Assembly (NCBI RefSeq): GCF_000426305.1
Contig: NZ_AUFC01000017.1
Location: 1-64,000, forward strand
Direction of reading: 5' to 3'
Origin: Anaerovorax odorimutans DSM 5092
GTDB taxonomy: Bacteria > Bacillota > Clostridia > Peptostreptococcales > Anaerovoracaceae
Length of the DNA stretch: 64,000 bases
A program made the translations under genes and the position numbers. How positions within the stretch are numbered: position 1 is the stretch's first letter; every line of letters begins with the position of its first letter. A model generated the notes under the pieces. The model saw only the letters and a program-made list of their open reading frames with translations. It was not told the origin of the DNA and did not search any database. This document shows positions 1 through 10,500 of the stretch, in pieces.

Positions 1-161
1 TTACCACCACCAAACGACAAAATTGAGCGTATAGTGAATTCAAAAGATACTTTTCTATTACGCGTAAAGTCTTTTTCTGGACGACAACATAATTTTGATT
101 TGATATGATTTAAACTAGTTATTTGTGAGTTGAATTTTGAAATTGCTTCTTTAGTATTCAT
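1..161 (-). mobile_element. IS4-like transposase, N-terminal part only (cut by window edge)
   Basis: The minus strand reads ATG at 161 behind a clear AAGGAG site and stays open to the window edge for 53 codons. The peptide starts MNTKEAISKF and contains PEKDFTRNRKVSFEF and SFGGG, which resembles the conserved N-terminus of IS4-family DDE transposases of Firmicutes. The catalytic DDE residues would lie outside the window, so family assignment rests on the N-terminus only and intactness cannot be judged. Confidence 0.6.
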
Positions 162-204
162 TTTATTCTCCTTGTAAATAGATTTGTTAAGTTCTACTTA
201 CAAG

Positions 205-249
205 GGCCACTTTTATCCTTTTTAAAAGGATGATCAGATAAAAGTGGCC
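205..249. repeat. Perfect 13-bp inverted repeat upstream of the transposase
   Basis: GGCCACTTTTATC at 205-217 is exactly inverted as GATAAAAGTGGCC at 237-249, with a 19-base spacer that contains a second small palindrome (CCTTTTTAAAAGG). It lies just upstream of the transposase start, so it may mark the right end of the insertion element or be a stem-loop in its leader. The left end is outside the window, so terminal-repeat status cannot be tested here. Confidence 0.5.
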
Positions 250-275
250 TCACATTTTTATGAAGTTGTCAAGCA

Positions 276-317
276 TAAAAAAACCCGCATCAAAAAAATT
301 GATACGAGGTTTCTTAA
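276..317 (-). terminator. Rho-independent terminator after the lipoprotein gene
   Basis: On the minus strand AAACCTCGTATCAA pairs imperfectly with TTGATGCGGGTTT and is followed by a run of Ts. It lies downstream of the lipoprotein gene that ends at 501. Confidence 0.6.
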
Positions 318-359
318 CTTAATGCCATTGCGGCATTGCCGGAGGTTTTCTACATACAA

Positions 360-397
360 TAAAAAGTCATATCTGAAATCCTCAAACATGACTTTTT
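360..397. terminator. Stem-loop, probable bidirectional terminator
   Basis: AAAAAGTCAT and ATGACTTTTT form a 10-bp perfect stem with A and T runs on either side. It sits between the transposase fragment and the lipoprotein gene; the rest of 162-500 shows no gene. Confidence 0.55.
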
Positions 398-500
398 ATC
401 CAAATCTCTGTCACTTCTGAACTATTCAAAATTCCATCATCGGCGGTATAAAAATAATTCTTTCCAAAAATTTAGACTGTGTAGCTGATGAATCCGAACC

Positions 501-1247
501 TTATTCAGACCCTTCATAATAGTAATTATCACCTGTGAATGTAAAGGATGGCGTCACGCCATGGGGTGCAAATACTTCCACCAAAAACTTATCCTGCGCT
601 TTGTTATAATCCACTCTTAAGTTAAAGCTCTCGTCTTCATATTCCATGCCGTATACGATCTCCTCCTCATATTCTTCTATTGAAGGGGAAATCATTTTCA
701 AGGTTGTTCCGTCAACCACCATTTCGATAAGGCCTCCATCCGTATCCACCTTAGTTATTTCTAAGGTTTGTTCGCTTCCATCATCCGAACGATAAATTTT
801 TCCATCATATGGATTTTCACCCAGCTGTTCCTCTGGCTCTTCCTGAGTCTTAGGTTTCGGAATATCTGCCACATCAATTTTGTTCCAAGAACTCATACTC
901 CCTTCTTCCTCGCCAATACTGCACATCAGATCCCCTTGATCTTCACAGAAGGATTCCTCTTTTCCGTCAAGGGTGAAGAAATAAACAGGAGTTCCGTCAT
1001 CGTAAAGGTCCGTTTGAACATTGATAATTTCATAAGGCGTATCATCCATAGACATTGCACCGTTCTGGATTACCATGTAATGGGTTCCATCGGTATACGC
1101 ACCCTCTAATGAGGATGAAATTGTATTTGCGGTTGCTGTGGGTGCGCTTACATCGCCTGATACTGGTGCATTTGTATTGCCACCGCAAGCTGTAATTGCC
1201 ATCGAAACCATGATGGCTGATAAAACTAAACCGAATTGTTTTTTCAT
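501..1247 (-). CDS. Hypothetical lipoprotein
   Basis: A 248-residue protein of unknown function. It begins with a lysine pair, a hydrophobic segment and the lipobox I-T-A-C with the acceptor cysteine at residue 21, so it should be lipidated and anchored outside the membrane. The mature part is acidic and rich in Glu, Asp, Tyr and Thr, and shows two similar-looking beta-rich segments (about 45-115 and 145-245) without a domain I can name. The start is supported by an AGGGGAG site. It lies in the accessory left end and appears to be a single-gene unit ended by stem-loops near 276-397. It may be strain-specific. Confidence 0.75.
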   Translation of the reverse strand: MKKQFGLVLSAIMVSMAITACGGNTNAPVSGDVSAPTATANTISSSLEGAYTDGTHYMVIQNGAMSMDDTPYEIINVQTDLYDDGTPVYFFTLDGKEESFCEDQGDLMCSIGEEEGSMSSWNKIDVADIPKPKTQEEPEEQLGENPYDGKIYRSDDGSEQTLEITKVDTDGGLIEMVVDGTTLKMISPSIEEYEEEIVYGMEYEDESFNLRVDYNKAQDKFLVEVFAPHGVTPSFTFTGDNYYYEGSE

Positions 1248-1305
1248 AAAATACTCCCCTTCGTGAAAACTATTTACTGTTTTATGTAATAAATCAACTA
1301 TATTA

Positions 1306-1689
1306 TTATAATTTTACCATAGATTCAAAACAATTAAAATCTTTATATTTTTTAACAAGCAATATTTTAGTAGAACTAAAACTATTCATAGAAACATCGC
1401 ATATCTTACCAATGTACCTTTCTATCTGAATAGGAGTTTCTTTCTCCTCTTTTTCAATATCGGTACTTAATTCTTTCATACCCGGCAAATCATATTCATC
1501 CCTAACCAATTGATCTAATGTTATATTATAATTGTCTGCTATTTTAGTTATCATCTGAACATCTGGTACTGAATCACCCTTCTCCCATTTTGAAACAGCC
1601 TGCCTACTAACCGCTAATTCCTCCGCAAAACTCTCCTGAGTTAAATTATTCATCTTACGAATAATTGATACTTTTTCATTTAATAACAT
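1306..1689 (-). CDS. XRE-family (Cro/CI-type) transcriptional regulator
   Basis: The protein has a classic helix-turn-helix in its first 60 residues: IRKMNNLTQESFAEEL, then VSRQAVSKWEKG, then PDVQMITKIADNYNITLDQL. This is the Cro/CI type seen in small regulators and antitoxin-like proteins. I chose the ATG at 1689 (127 residues) because a purine-rich GGGCGG precedes it and the HTH then begins near residue 5. The upstream ATG at 1752 would add 21 residues with no support. The C-terminal 60 residues are not recognised and could be a small sensing or membrane-associated tail. No toxin partner is visible next to it. Confidence 0.75.
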   Translation of the reverse strand: MLLNEKVSIIRKMNNLTQESFAEELAVSRQAVSKWEKGDSVPDVQMITKIADNYNITLDQLVRDEYDLPGMKELSTDIEKEEKETPIQIERYIGKICDVSMNSFSSTKILLVKKYKDFNCFESMVKL

Positions 1690-1836
1690 TATTGTAACCG
1701 CCCTTCTGTATTTTTCTTTCATTGTACATTTGGCATGATTTTTATCAAGCAATTAAGTTTTACATTATGCTACTTTTAGTTGCATCGTAAAAACTTTTCC
1801 TAAAATTCAGGATTCCTTATCCCATTGACTTTACTT

Positions 1837-1968
1837 TTATATACAATATCTTCTAATAACAATATTGGCATACAAATAAATTTCCCCTACCTTATCAAAC
1901 TTTTCTACATCCTTATCTATATCCAAAGCATCTCGAAATTGATTGACTAATAGATTAATATCCTTCAT
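1837..1968 (-). CDS. Small ORF, possible truncated hypothetical protein
   Basis: A 43-codon frame starting MKDINLLVNQFRDALD, behind a strong GGCGGAGGATATTG leader. The ribosome-binding site and the amphipathic N-terminus argue that it was once a real gene. The length and the ending in a Lys/Arg/Cys-rich tail suggest that the 3' part was lost or replaced. I cannot name a family with confidence. It lies in a decayed region between the XRE gene and an SLH-domain remnant. Confidence 0.35.
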   Translation of the reverse strand: MKDINLLVNQFRDALDIDKDVEKFDKVGEIYLYANIVIRRYCI

Positions 1969-2123
1969 CAATATCCTCCGCCAAATTTCAATTTGTCTTT
2001 CTTCATTCAAATTAGCTACACATTTGCTTGAAAATTAATTATATCTTTCTTACCTTATAAAGTCACTAAAAGAATATTTTTTTGGCAATTTTAGAGGTCA
2101 TCTATATTTCCGCCCAGTCAAAA

Positions 2124-2161
2124 GGGGCAAAAACCGTTCCATTTTCGTCCGGTTTTGCCCC
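2124..2161. repeat. Hairpin in decayed intergenic DNA
   Basis: GGGGCAAAAACCG at 2124 is inverted as CCGGTTTTGCCCC ending at 2161, with one bulged base. It lies in GC-richer DNA (about 2090-2165) than its surroundings and follows CGCCCAGTCAAAAG. This may be the end of a lost insertion element, but no transposase reading frame remains. The open frames here on the plus strand have no ribosome-binding site or protein-like composition. Confidence 0.35.
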
Positions 2162-2292
2162 ATATCTTCTTCAAATCCACAACATATTGTGTCCATATTC
2201 TATTATTTCTTATCAGAACCACATTTCGCCATCTTTTTTGTTACCTCAAGGGTTTCCCAAATTTCGGATATGTTAAACGCTTACCAAATCCT

Positions 2293-2400
2293 TTATTTTT
2301 CAATGCTTTTACCATTCTCCAGCAAGCAAACGACCTCCGTATGCCTTGAGTAGACAATAATGATGTCGTTAGGACCCACTGGTTCCTTGGCGGAAGATTT
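2293..2400 (-). pseudogene. Decayed tail of an RlmD/TrmA-type RNA methyltransferase
   Basis: The minus strand reads a short open stretch ending IVYSRHTEVVCLLENGK and then a stop at 2293. The RHTEVVCLLE core matches the C-terminal signature of the uracil-C5 RNA methyltransferase family, and the intact copy at 3523-4680 ends TRHTECVCLLELLT. The DNA is also similar (AGCAAGCAAACG..CTCCGTATGCCT here, AACAAGCAAACACATTCCGTATGCCT there). Nothing of the catalytic domain is left. A partial duplication of the neighbouring gene is the simplest explanation, but the match is short. Confidence 0.3.
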
Positions 2401-2494
2401 ATATCATTTTAATTCTAACGTCCAACAACAATGATACATGGCTCAAAGTGTAATGCTCCATTTTATAAGACACTATACTTTGGATACTTATCTT

Positions 2495-2718
2495 TTATTT
2501 ATTAATTAACTCCGATTCTACCAATAAATTTTTGATAACTTGTGCTGACTCCGCATATGTCAAATTCATTTTGGTGAAATATTTGTAGCATTTGTTCCAT
2601 TGAAAATATGCGCTGCAAGTACTTCTTTTACATATGTTCCTGCCCATCCACTAACATTAGAAAAATCAGTGTAATTCTGATATTTTGTAGTACCATTTCC
2701 TGTACAGTTACAGTTCAA
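2495..2718 (-). pseudogene. Frameshifted S-layer homology (SLH) domain remnant
   Basis: The minus strand reads NYTDFSNVSGWAGTYVKEVL followed by AAHIFNGTNAT and a stop, and then, in a shifted frame, NLTYAESAQVIKNLLVESEL and a stop at 2495. Joined, these give one SLH-repeat pattern (D-F-x-D/N-V-x-W-A-x-x-Y-V, then the A-E-x-A-x-x-I helix). SLH domains anchor surface proteins to the secondary cell-wall polymer. The upstream part of the gene is gone and the fragment has a frame break, so it is a relic of a larger surface protein. Confidence 0.6.
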
Positions 2719-2842
2719 TATTATGTTTTATCTGCTTTGAAATATTATCTAACAAAAATGTGATGACTACACTGGCTGTTTTCAACTCTTCTACCTTTAT
2801 TATAATTTTACATTTCTTTATAATATTTAATTATGAGCAAAA

Positions 2843-3433
2843 CTAATCTATAAGAATTCCAGCTCCAGTATAAAAATAGTTAGAATTTCGATCTAGTATA
2901 AGTTTATTATTATTTTCTATAGTAAACTTTTCCCAAACCACCTGGTCAGTACCATAGATTGAATCTAATATTTTAAAATTAGAATGATCTAGGTTATATA
3001 GAGAATCTAAAAGTTTAAATGTATTTTGTTCATATTTAATAAGCATGTAGTGTAGTGCAGGAGTCATATAGCCTATACTACAAATAATAATGGCATATTT
3101 ATTAGCATCTGATTTAACTTTATCAAGGATATCAATATTTTTTGTAGATATATTAAGGCTTTTTGCTATTGGCATAACAGTACTATTGCTTAGTATACAT
3201 ATATAAGAGCATGAACTCCAATTATTACTTAATTCATAAGCAATTTTTTCTGGGCTTGAATAATTCTCAGGAAGTCCCATATTGTTTGGACCAATTTGAA
3301 TTCTTTTATGTATATTAGAAATAAAGGTTTTATCATTAATAGTTTGAGAGTTAGTTGTTTCCCATAAATAATAAGCGATTGAGTATGCACCACAACTATT
3401 ACTCTCTAAAGTTTGAGAAATATATGGTTTCAT
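2843..3433 (-). CDS. Papain-like (C39-type) cysteine peptidase-like protein, orphan
   Basis: A 196-residue protein with no signal peptide. Its start, QTLESNSCGAYSIAYYL, resembles the active-site segment of papain-fold and C39-like peptidases: Gln7 for the oxyanion hole and Cys14 as nucleophile. Later segments supply a candidate catalytic His128 (ALHYMLIKY) and Asp143 (LLDSLYNL) in the expected order and spacing. The start is supported by GAAAGGAG. C39 domains usually process double-glycine peptides and are fused to ABC exporters. Here there is no transporter or peptide gene nearby, so the substrate is unknown. An intracellular peptidase or transglutaminase-like role is possible; function is inferred only. 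Confidence 0.5.
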   Translation of the reverse strand: MKPYISQTLESNSCGAYSIAYYLWETTNSQTINDKTFISNIHKRIQIGPNNMGLPENYSSPEKIAYELSNNWSSCSYICILSNSTVMPIAKSLNISTKNIDILDKVKSDANKYAIIICSIGYMTPALHYMLIKYEQNTFKLLDSLYNLDHSNFKILDSIYGTDQVVWEKFTIENNNKLILDRNSNYFYTGAGILID

Positions 3434-3522
3434 AATATTATCAGTCTCCTTTCAGACATGGCATATTAATAAAAGCCTAAGTATATTGCAGGTTTTAAGT
3501 AATTATATAGATATTGATTATT

Positions 3523-4680
3523 TCACGTCAGAAGTTCCAACAAGCAAACACATTCCGTATGCCTAGTATATGGGAAATTATCAAATGCTTTTACGCTTTT
3601 TATTGTATATCCATAGCTCTGCATAAAATCCAAGTTGTCAGCTAAACTCTTAGGATTACATGAAATATATACTATCTGTTCAACTCCGTAATTTACTATT
3701 TTTTTCATTGCTTTTTGATGAATACCTACTCTTGGTGGGTCTAAAACAATAACATCTGGTTTATCTTCTAAATTATCTAAAACTTCAAATACATCTCCGG
3801 CAATAAATTCACAGTTATCCAGTCCATTTAATTTAGCATTTTCCTTGGCTGCTTCTACTGCTTCTTCTACGATTTCTACGCCTATAGCTTTTTTCGCTCT
3901 TAAAGCTAATGTCTGAGTAATAGTTCCCGTTCCACAGTATAAATCAAATACTGTTTTTCCATCTAAGTCTTTAATTAAAGATAATGCTTCAGTATATAAT
4001 TTTTCCACTGCAAGGATATTTGTTTGAAAGAATGAAAAAGCACTTACCTTGAATTTTAATCCCATAATCTCTTCAGAATAAAAATCTTGACCCCAAACAG
4101 TAATCAATTTTTCACAATAAACAAAATCTGCAAGTTTATCATTTATAGTATGAAGTACACCAACTAATTTGTTGGAAAGATTCAATCCTCTCATCATTTC
4201 TGCAAATTCTTTTTCTGCAAACTCAATTTGTGAAGACGTGACAATATTCACAAGAATTTCTTTGGTATGTTCTCCTTTTCGTACAATTAAATTTCTTAAA
4301 AGACCCTCATGTGATTTTTTATGATAAAAAGGATACCCTTTTTCATTACAAAAATCTAATGCAGCCCTTAAAATTTTATTAAAATCCTCATCTACCAGCT
4401 GACATTCATCTACAGTAATAATAGACATGAAACGTCCCTTTTTATGCATTCCAAGGGTCATTTCTCCATCCTTTACTTCGTCTCCGAAAGTATACTCCAT
4501 TTTATTTCTGTATGCTAACTGTTTAGGGCTTCCTTCAATACCTAAATACTTCTCATATTTAATTTCCTTTTCGTCTAAAATCCTTTGAACTTCTTTCCCT
4601 TTAAGTATTATCTGTTCCTGATAAGGAATTTCTTGATAAATACATCCGCCGCAATGCTCATTATGTTTACAAATAGTCAT
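3523..4680 (-). CDS. rlmD: 23S rRNA (uracil-C5)-methyltransferase, RlmD/RumA family
   Basis: SAM-dependent enzyme that methylates carbon 5 of a uridine in 23S rRNA. The N-terminus carries the iron-sulphur-type cysteines C4, C10 and C13 (CxxxxxCGGC). The Rossmann domain has the SAM loop DLYCGTGTITQ, the motif VLDPPRVG, and the catalytic cysteine in YISCNPKSLADNL. The tail TRHTECVCLLELLT is typical. At 385 residues it lacks the N-terminal TRAM domain found in many RlmD proteins; the same short form is common in Clostridia. Which of the two Firmicute paralogue targets it modifies cannot be told from sequence. It has its own GGAGATAATTA leader and stands apart from its neighbours. Confidence 0.85.
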   Translation of the reverse strand: MTICKHNEHCGGCIYQEIPYQEQIILKGKEVQRILDEKEIKYEKYLGIEGSPKQLAYRNKMEYTFGDEVKDGEMTLGMHKKGRFMSIITVDECQLVDEDFNKILRAALDFCNEKGYPFYHKKSHEGLLRNLIVRKGEHTKEILVNIVTSSQIEFAEKEFAEMMRGLNLSNKLVGVLHTINDKLADFVYCEKLITVWGQDFYSEEIMGLKFKVSAFSFFQTNILAVEKLYTEALSLIKDLDGKTVFDLYCGTGTITQTLALRAKKAIGVEIVEEAVEAAKENAKLNGLDNCEFIAGDVFEVLDNLEDKPDVIVLDPPRVGIHQKAMKKIVNYGVEQIVYISCNPKSLADNLDFMQSYGYTIKSVKAFDNFPYTRHTECVCLLELLT

Positions 4681-4854
4681 TAATTATCTCCAATACATTT
4701 AATTTTTATTTTTATAATATATGCAAATATAAATCAAAGATTTATGCCTGCAATACAAAAGTTTTAATAATCCAATATTACCCTAGATATTAAATCATAT
4801 TTATTGATGTCATATCAATATTACAAAAAAATCGATTTATAATTAAAAAGATAA

Positions 4855-4879
4855 GAAAAAACGTATTTCTACGCTTTTT
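4855..4879 (-). terminator. Terminator overlapping the 3' end of metA
   Basis: On the minus strand AAAAAGCGTA pairs with TACGTTTTTT around a GAAA loop, followed by more pyrimidines. It overlaps the last codons of metA and closes the ruvC-to-metA block. Confidence 0.65.
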
Positions 4880-5789
4880 CTAATTTACTAAGATCATATG
4901 GAGTTTCCTGATATACATAGTTTAGCCAATTGGCAAAAAATAAGTTACCGTGGCCACTCCATCTCATTATAATTTTCTTGTTTGGATCATCATCTTTAAA
5001 ATAGTTTAAAGGAACATCTATATTGAGTCCTTTATTAATATCTCTTTCATATTCTAATTTTAAAGTTTCTCTATCATATTCTGCATGACCCTGTACAAAA
5101 ATTCTTCTTTTATCCTTTGTAGAAATTATATGAGGTCCTGCTATATCTGATTCCGCTAAAATTTTGAGTTCAGGAATTTTTAATATATCTTCCTTTAACA
5201 CCTGAGCATGTCTTGAATGAGGTGCATAAAATTCCTCATCAAACCCCCTTGTTAATTCAGATTTCTGGCTTTTTAATTTATGTTTATATACACCGAAAAG
5301 TTTTTTATCCATTATATATTTATTAATTCCGTAATGATAATATAGACCTGCCTGAGCGCCCCAGCAAATATGCAATGTGCTAAATACATTTTCTTTCGTG
5401 TATTCCATAATTTCCGAAAGTTCTTTCCAATAATCAACTTCTTCAAAAGGCAATGATTCAACTGGAGCACCGGTTATAATCATTCCATCATATCTATGCA
5501 TTTTAATTTCTTCAAAGGTTTTATAAAAATTATCTAAATGATTTTTATCAGTATTTTTAGATTCATGGCTTCCCATGGTCAGCAACTGTAAATCTACTTG
5601 CAATGGAGTATTAGCAAGCATTCTAATAAGTTGTGTTTCCGTAATTTCTTTCGTTGGCATTAAATTAACGATAGCAATACGAATAGGCCTAATATCTTGC
5701 TTATGTGCCTTATGCTCATACATTACAAAAACATTTTCTTCTTTTAATGTTTTATATGCTGGTAATCCTTTTGGTACTAATATAGGCAT
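4869..5789 (-). CDS. metA: Homoserine O-acetyltransferase (MetA family)
   Basis: First committed step of methionine synthesis from homoserine. The 306-residue protein has the full MetA set: nucleophile Cys142 in HICWGAQAG, His235 and Glu237 in GHAEYDRE, and the N-terminal [11 protein letters not shown]. Residue 111 is Glu (GAPVE). Published work on this family links Glu111 to acetyl-CoA use and Gly111 to succinyl-CoA use, so I predict acetyl transfer although the family is often labelled succinyltransferase. It starts after AAAGGAGG, 14 bases downstream of tgt, so it is probably cotranscribed with the queuosine genes. No SAM or T-box leader fits in that gap. Confidence 0.9.
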   Translation of the reverse strand: MPILVPKGLPAYKTLKEENVFVMYEHKAHKQDIRPIRIAIVNLMPTKEITETQLIRMLANTPLQVDLQLLTMGSHESKNTDKNHLDNFYKTFEEIKMHRYDGMIITGAPVESLPFEEVDYWKELSEIMEYTKENVFSTLHICWGAQAGLYYHYGINKYIMDKKLFGVYKHKLKSQKSELTRGFDEEFYAPHSRHAQVLKEDILKIPELKILAESDIAGPHIISTKDKRRIFVQGHAEYDRETLKLEYERDINKGLNIDVPLNYFKDDDPNKKIIMRWSGHGNLFFANWLNYVYQETPYDLSKLEKA

Positions 5790-5803
5790 TAATATCGCCT
5801 CCT

Positions 5804-6943
<1,140 letters not shown>

Positions 6944-6960
6944 CTATTTATAAGATTTTT

Positions 6961-8010
6961 TTACAAAATAACCATTGCATCACCATAACTAAAAAACCTA
7001 TATTTTTCAGCCACAGCTTCTTCATATATTTTAAGAATATCTTCCCTATTATATAATGCTGATACAAGCATCAACAAAGTAGATTTTGGCAAATGAAAAT
7101 TAGTTATCAAACTATCCACTAATTTAAATTTATATCCAGGATAAATAAAAATACCTGTATTTCCCCTTCCTGCAACTAAAGTATATCCTTCCTGATTTTC
7201 TGAATTAACCGCAGCACTCTCAAGAGTCCTTGTGGAAGTTGTTCCAACAGAAATTATCCTTCCTCCAGCTTTTTTTGTACTGTTTATTATTTCAGCATTT
7301 TTTTCATCCACTTCATATTCTTCAAAATGCATTTTATGTTCTTCTATATTATCACATTTTACAGGTCTAAATGTACCTATTCCCACATGCAACGTTACAT
7401 ATGCTAATTTTACACCTTTTTTTACTGCTTCATCCAAAAGTTCTTTTGTAAAATGTAAACCAGCTGTAGGTGCTGCTACAGAGCCTTCTTCTTTACAATA
7501 AACGGTTTGATATCTTTGTTTATCTTCGTCATTACTTTCTCTTTCAATGTATGGAGGCAGAGGAATTTTACCGATTTCATCTAAAATTTCCAAAAATACT
7601 CCATTATAAAGGAATTTTACAATACGTGTTCCATCGTCCCCATAGTCAAGTATTTCTGCCTTTAATTTCCCCTCACTGTGAAAAGAAACAACATCTCCAG
7701 GATGCAATCTTTTTCCCGGTCTTACCATTGTTTCCCATATATCACCGTCTTTTCTTTTTATCAAAAGAAATTCTACTTTAGCACCCGTATTTTCTTTTAT
7801 TCCAAAAAGTCTTGCAGGAATAACTTTTGAGTTATTCATTACAAGACAATCTCCCGGATTTAAATATTCCAATATATTATAAAAATGCTTATGCTCGAGT
7901 TTACCATTATCCCTATGGATAACCATAAGCCTTGAATTTTCCCTCTTATCCGCAGGATGCTGAGCAATCAGTTCTTCCGGCAGATAATAATCAAAATCAT
8001 TAATTTGCAT
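6961..8010 (-). CDS. queA: S-adenosylmethionine:tRNA ribosyltransferase-isomerase (QueA)
   Basis: Transfers and isomerises the ribosyl part of SAM onto preQ1 in tRNA to form epoxyqueuosine. The 349-residue protein has the family start [16 protein letters not shown], the conserved [12 protein letters not shown] segment, VGIGTFRPV and [16 protein letters not shown]. It starts after AAAGGAGAT. It is followed closely by tgt and preceded by the SpoIID-like gene. No preQ1 synthesis genes are in the window, so the cell may make preQ1 elsewhere on the chromosome or import it. Confidence 0.95.
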   Translation of the reverse strand: MQINDFDYYLPEELIAQHPADKRENSRLMVIHRDNGKLEHKHFYNILEYLNPGDCLVMNNSKVIPARLFGIKENTGAKVEFLLIKRKDGDIWETMVRPGKRLHPGDVVSFHSEGKLKAEILDYGDDGTRIVKFLYNGVFLEILDEIGKIPLPPYIERESNDEDKQRYQTVYCKEEGSVAAPTAGLHFTKELLDEAVKKGVKLAYVTLHVGIGTFRPVKCDNIEEHKMHFEEYEVDEKNAEIINSTKKAGGRIISVGTTSTRTLESAAVNSENQEGYTLVAGRGNTGIFIYPGYKFKLVDSLITNFHLPKSTLLMLVSALYNREDILKIYEEAVAEKYRFFSYGDAMVIL

Positions 8011-8058
8011 CTATATTTTATCTCCTTTATAAGCTTTATACCTTTTTATGTATTTATA

Positions 8059-9450
8059 TTATTTTATCTCAATTCCCGTATAATAAAATTTTAAAATTTC
8101 TTTATATGTAAATCCTTGCTGTGCCATGGCAATGGCTCCATCCTGCGACATTCCAATTCCATGACCACATCCTTTTCCGCTAATGGTTAAAGGACTATTT
8201 GTATCTATCTCAAGTGCTTCACCTGTATTTTCTGCTTCACCTTGCAATTTTACTGTAGTGTTTTCATTTTTACCATAAATATCAGACACTAATTTGTTAG
8301 ATACGGTACTATTACCGTCAATTATATAAATTTTAGATCCTGCACTAACTTTACTGCTACCATTGCTTATATATAAATTACTTTCTCCCGAAGCATCTTC
8401 TGAAATAGAATCTACTAAATTAAACATAAGTGATTTAACTGTATTTGTACCTAATGTACTTCTTATTTTATCCTTCTCTAAAGTTATACTTTTGTTACTG
8501 CCTATGATTTCCATTTCTAGATTACTTCCTGAACTTGTTTTTTTCTTAATGGCAACAGATTTAACTGTTCCGGGAGCGTATCCAGCATTCTCTAGTTTTT
8601 TTTGTATATCATCAAATGTAAAAGTTGCTGACCAAGTATAATCAGGTGAGTAAATATCATCAACCGCCTTTAAATAACCTATATTTTCTGACCAAACGTC
8701 TCCGGAATTTTGAGTATGACCACCGCTGTTCTTATGATAAAATGAAGTCACAGGTTCACCATTATAATATATTATTTGACCAGCCGTATCATCTACAGCT
8801 TTATTAGTCCTTGTATATTCTCCTGAATAACCTTTATATACTTGACAATGTGTAGTTGAGCATACATTAAATCCATAACTTTCATGACTGGATTTATTGG
8901 CAACTGCATAACTTCTGGCAGCTACAGCTTGTGCTTTCAAAGCTTCTTCTGGGTTTGACTGTCCCATCTCTGAATGAATAACTCCATAAAGATAATGTTC
9001 TAAACTCAGAAAGTTAATAACTGTCATTTTGCCTCCACTTGTTGGAAGTAACATTATACCTCCCCTATACGGAGTTCCTTCAAAATAAATCACACCATTA
9101 TCATTATAATTTGAAGGCATAATGCATCCAATGTCTCCTAACTCAGCAGAAAGTAAAGTATTATTTTCATCTTTTAAAACCACATTCCCATGTTCAACGG
9201 TTGCAATAATTTTATTATAAGCCGATAAAGGCAAAGATTCTGTATATCCTGAATCAGATACCGTTCCTAAAATAAAACTGTCATCAGATTCTATAGTGCA
9301 GCTTTCCACTGCACCGCTTCCATATTTAAGACCGACTTTAATATATTCCATATTACTATCAGCCCAAGCTTGTACTCCTTTAAAAATTGAAAAAGAACAC
9401 GCAAACATTATTGCCATAATACATATTATTGTAAACCTGTTGAATTTCAT
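8059..9450 (-). CDS. SpoIID/LytB-domain protein (lytic transglycosylase-like)
   Basis: A secreted or membrane-anchored protein of about 463 residues. It has a basic start, a hydrophobic segment (FTIICIMAIMFACSFSI) and a SpoIID domain whose core is seen in HSEMGQSNPEEALKAQAVAA, DTAGQIIYYNGEPV and SGKGCGHGIGMSQDGA. SpoIID cleaves glycan strands stripped of peptides during engulfment, and the Glu in HSEMG corresponds to the catalytic position. I chose the ATG at 9450 because GGAGAAATAGG precedes it; the ATG at 9501 would overlap ruvB. Placement between ruvB and queA is common in Clostridia, where this paralogue is distinct from the sporulation-operon spoIID. Confidence 0.8.
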   Translation of the reverse strand: MKFNRFTIICIMAIMFACSFSIFKGVQAWADSNMEYIKVGLKYGSGAVESCTIESDDSFILGTVSDSGYTESLPLSAYNKIIATVEHGNVVLKDENNTLLSAELGDIGCIMPSNYNDNGVIYFEGTPYRGGIMLLPTSGGKMTVINFLSLEHYLYGVIHSEMGQSNPEEALKAQAVAARSYAVANKSSHESYGFNVCSTTHCQVYKGYSGEYTRTNKAVDDTAGQIIYYNGEPVTSFYHKNSGGHTQNSGDVWSENIGYLKAVDDIYSPDYTWSATFTFDDIQKKLENAGYAPGTVKSVAIKKKTSSGSNLEMEIIGSNKSITLEKDKIRSTLGTNTVKSLMFNLVDSISEDASGESNLYISNGSSKVSAGSKIYIIDGNSTVSNKLVSDIYGKNENTTVKLQGEAENTGEALEIDTNSPLTISGKGCGHGIGMSQDGAIAMAQQGFTYKEILKFYYTGIEIK

Positions 9451-9481
9451 CCTATTTCTCCTAATATTTAAAAAATCTTTG

Positions 9482-10489
9482 CTAATCATCTGAATATTCA
9501 ATACCTAAATGCTTATAAGCTTCTCTTGATACCATTCTTCCCTTTTGAGTTCTGTGTAAAAATCCAATTTGAATAAGATAAGGTTCATATACATCTTCAA
9601 TAGTTATTTTATCCTCACCAATTGATGCTGCTATTGTATCAATGCCAACAGGACCTCCATTAAACCTTTCAATGATCATGTTTAAAATCTCCCTGTCAAG
9701 ACCTTCTAATCCTTCATCATCAATTCCTAAAGATTTCAGGGTTTCTTTAGTTATATCAAGGTCTATTGTTCCTGAACCTTTTACTTGACTAAAATCTCTC
9801 ACTCTTTTTAGAAGTCTGTTAGCAACTCTTGGAGTTCCCCTCGAACGTTTTGCTAACTCAGTTAAAGAATTTTCATCAATACCAATTCCCAAAATATCTG
9901 CTGATCTTTTAATTATAAGTTTCAATTCATCAAGATTATATAATTCAAACTTACTTATAACTCCAAATCTGTCTCTGAGAGGTGCAGATAAACTTCCAGC
10001 TCTTGTTGTTGCACCTATAAGAGTAAATTTTGATAAGTCAATTCTAATTGACCTCGCTGATGGACCCTTTCCTATAATTATATCTATTGCATAGTCCTCC
10101 ATAGCAGAATATAGTACTTCTTCTACAGAACGATTTAATCTATGAATTTCATCTATAAATAAAACGTCATTATCATTTAAGTTAGTTAATATAGCGGCTA
10201 AATCTCCTGCTCTTTCTATTGCAGGTCCTGATGTAATTCTTAAATCCACGCCTAATTCACTTGCTATAATTCCGGCTAAAGTAGTTTTACCAAGTCCTGG
10301 AGGCCCGTAAAAAAGAACATGATCAAGAGGTTCATTTCTAAGCTGAGCTGCTTCGATAAAAATATTTAAGTTATCCGTTACACTTTTTTGCCCTATATAT
10401 TCTTTAAGCTTTTTAGGTCTTAAATTCAGCTCAATACTTTCTTCATCCGTTTTTAAGTTTGTTGTAATAATACGTTCTTCATAATCCAT
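9482..10489 (-). CDS. ruvB: Holliday junction branch-migration helicase RuvB
   Basis: Hexameric AAA+ motor that drives branch migration with RuvA. At 335 residues it is full length. It has Walker [11 protein letters not shown], Walker [11 protein letters not shown], sensor GATTRAG, the arginine finger region LRDRFG and a C-terminal winged helix ([11 protein letters not shown]). The start at 10489 follows GGAGATTATTTT, only 11 bases after ruvA, so translation of the two is probably linked. Confidence 0.97.
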   Translation of the reverse strand: MDYEERIITTNLKTDEESIELNLRPKKLKEYIGQKSVTDNLNIFIEAAQLRNEPLDHVLFYGPPGLGKTTLAGIIASELGVDLRITSGPAIERAGDLAAILTNLNDNDVLFIDEIHRLNRSVEEVLYSAMEDYAIDIIIGKGPSARSIRIDLSKFTLIGATTRAGSLSAPLRDRFGVISKFELYNLDELKLIIKRSADILGIGIDENSLTELAKRSRGTPRVANRLLKRVRDFSQVKGSGTIDLDITKETLKSLGIDDEGLEGLDREILNMIIERFNGGPVGIDTIAASIGEDKITIEDVYEPYLIQIGFLHRTQKGRMVSREAYKHLGIEYSDD

Positions 10490-10500
10490 AAAATAATCTC

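Noticed and set aside
2082-2349. Two overlapping 64-residue ORFs on the plus strand
   Set aside because: They lack ribosome-binding sites and protein-like composition and lie over decayed sequence with hairpins.
5790-5803. SAM riboswitch or T-box upstream of metA
   Set aside because: Only 14 bases separate metA from tgt, too short for any leader RNA.
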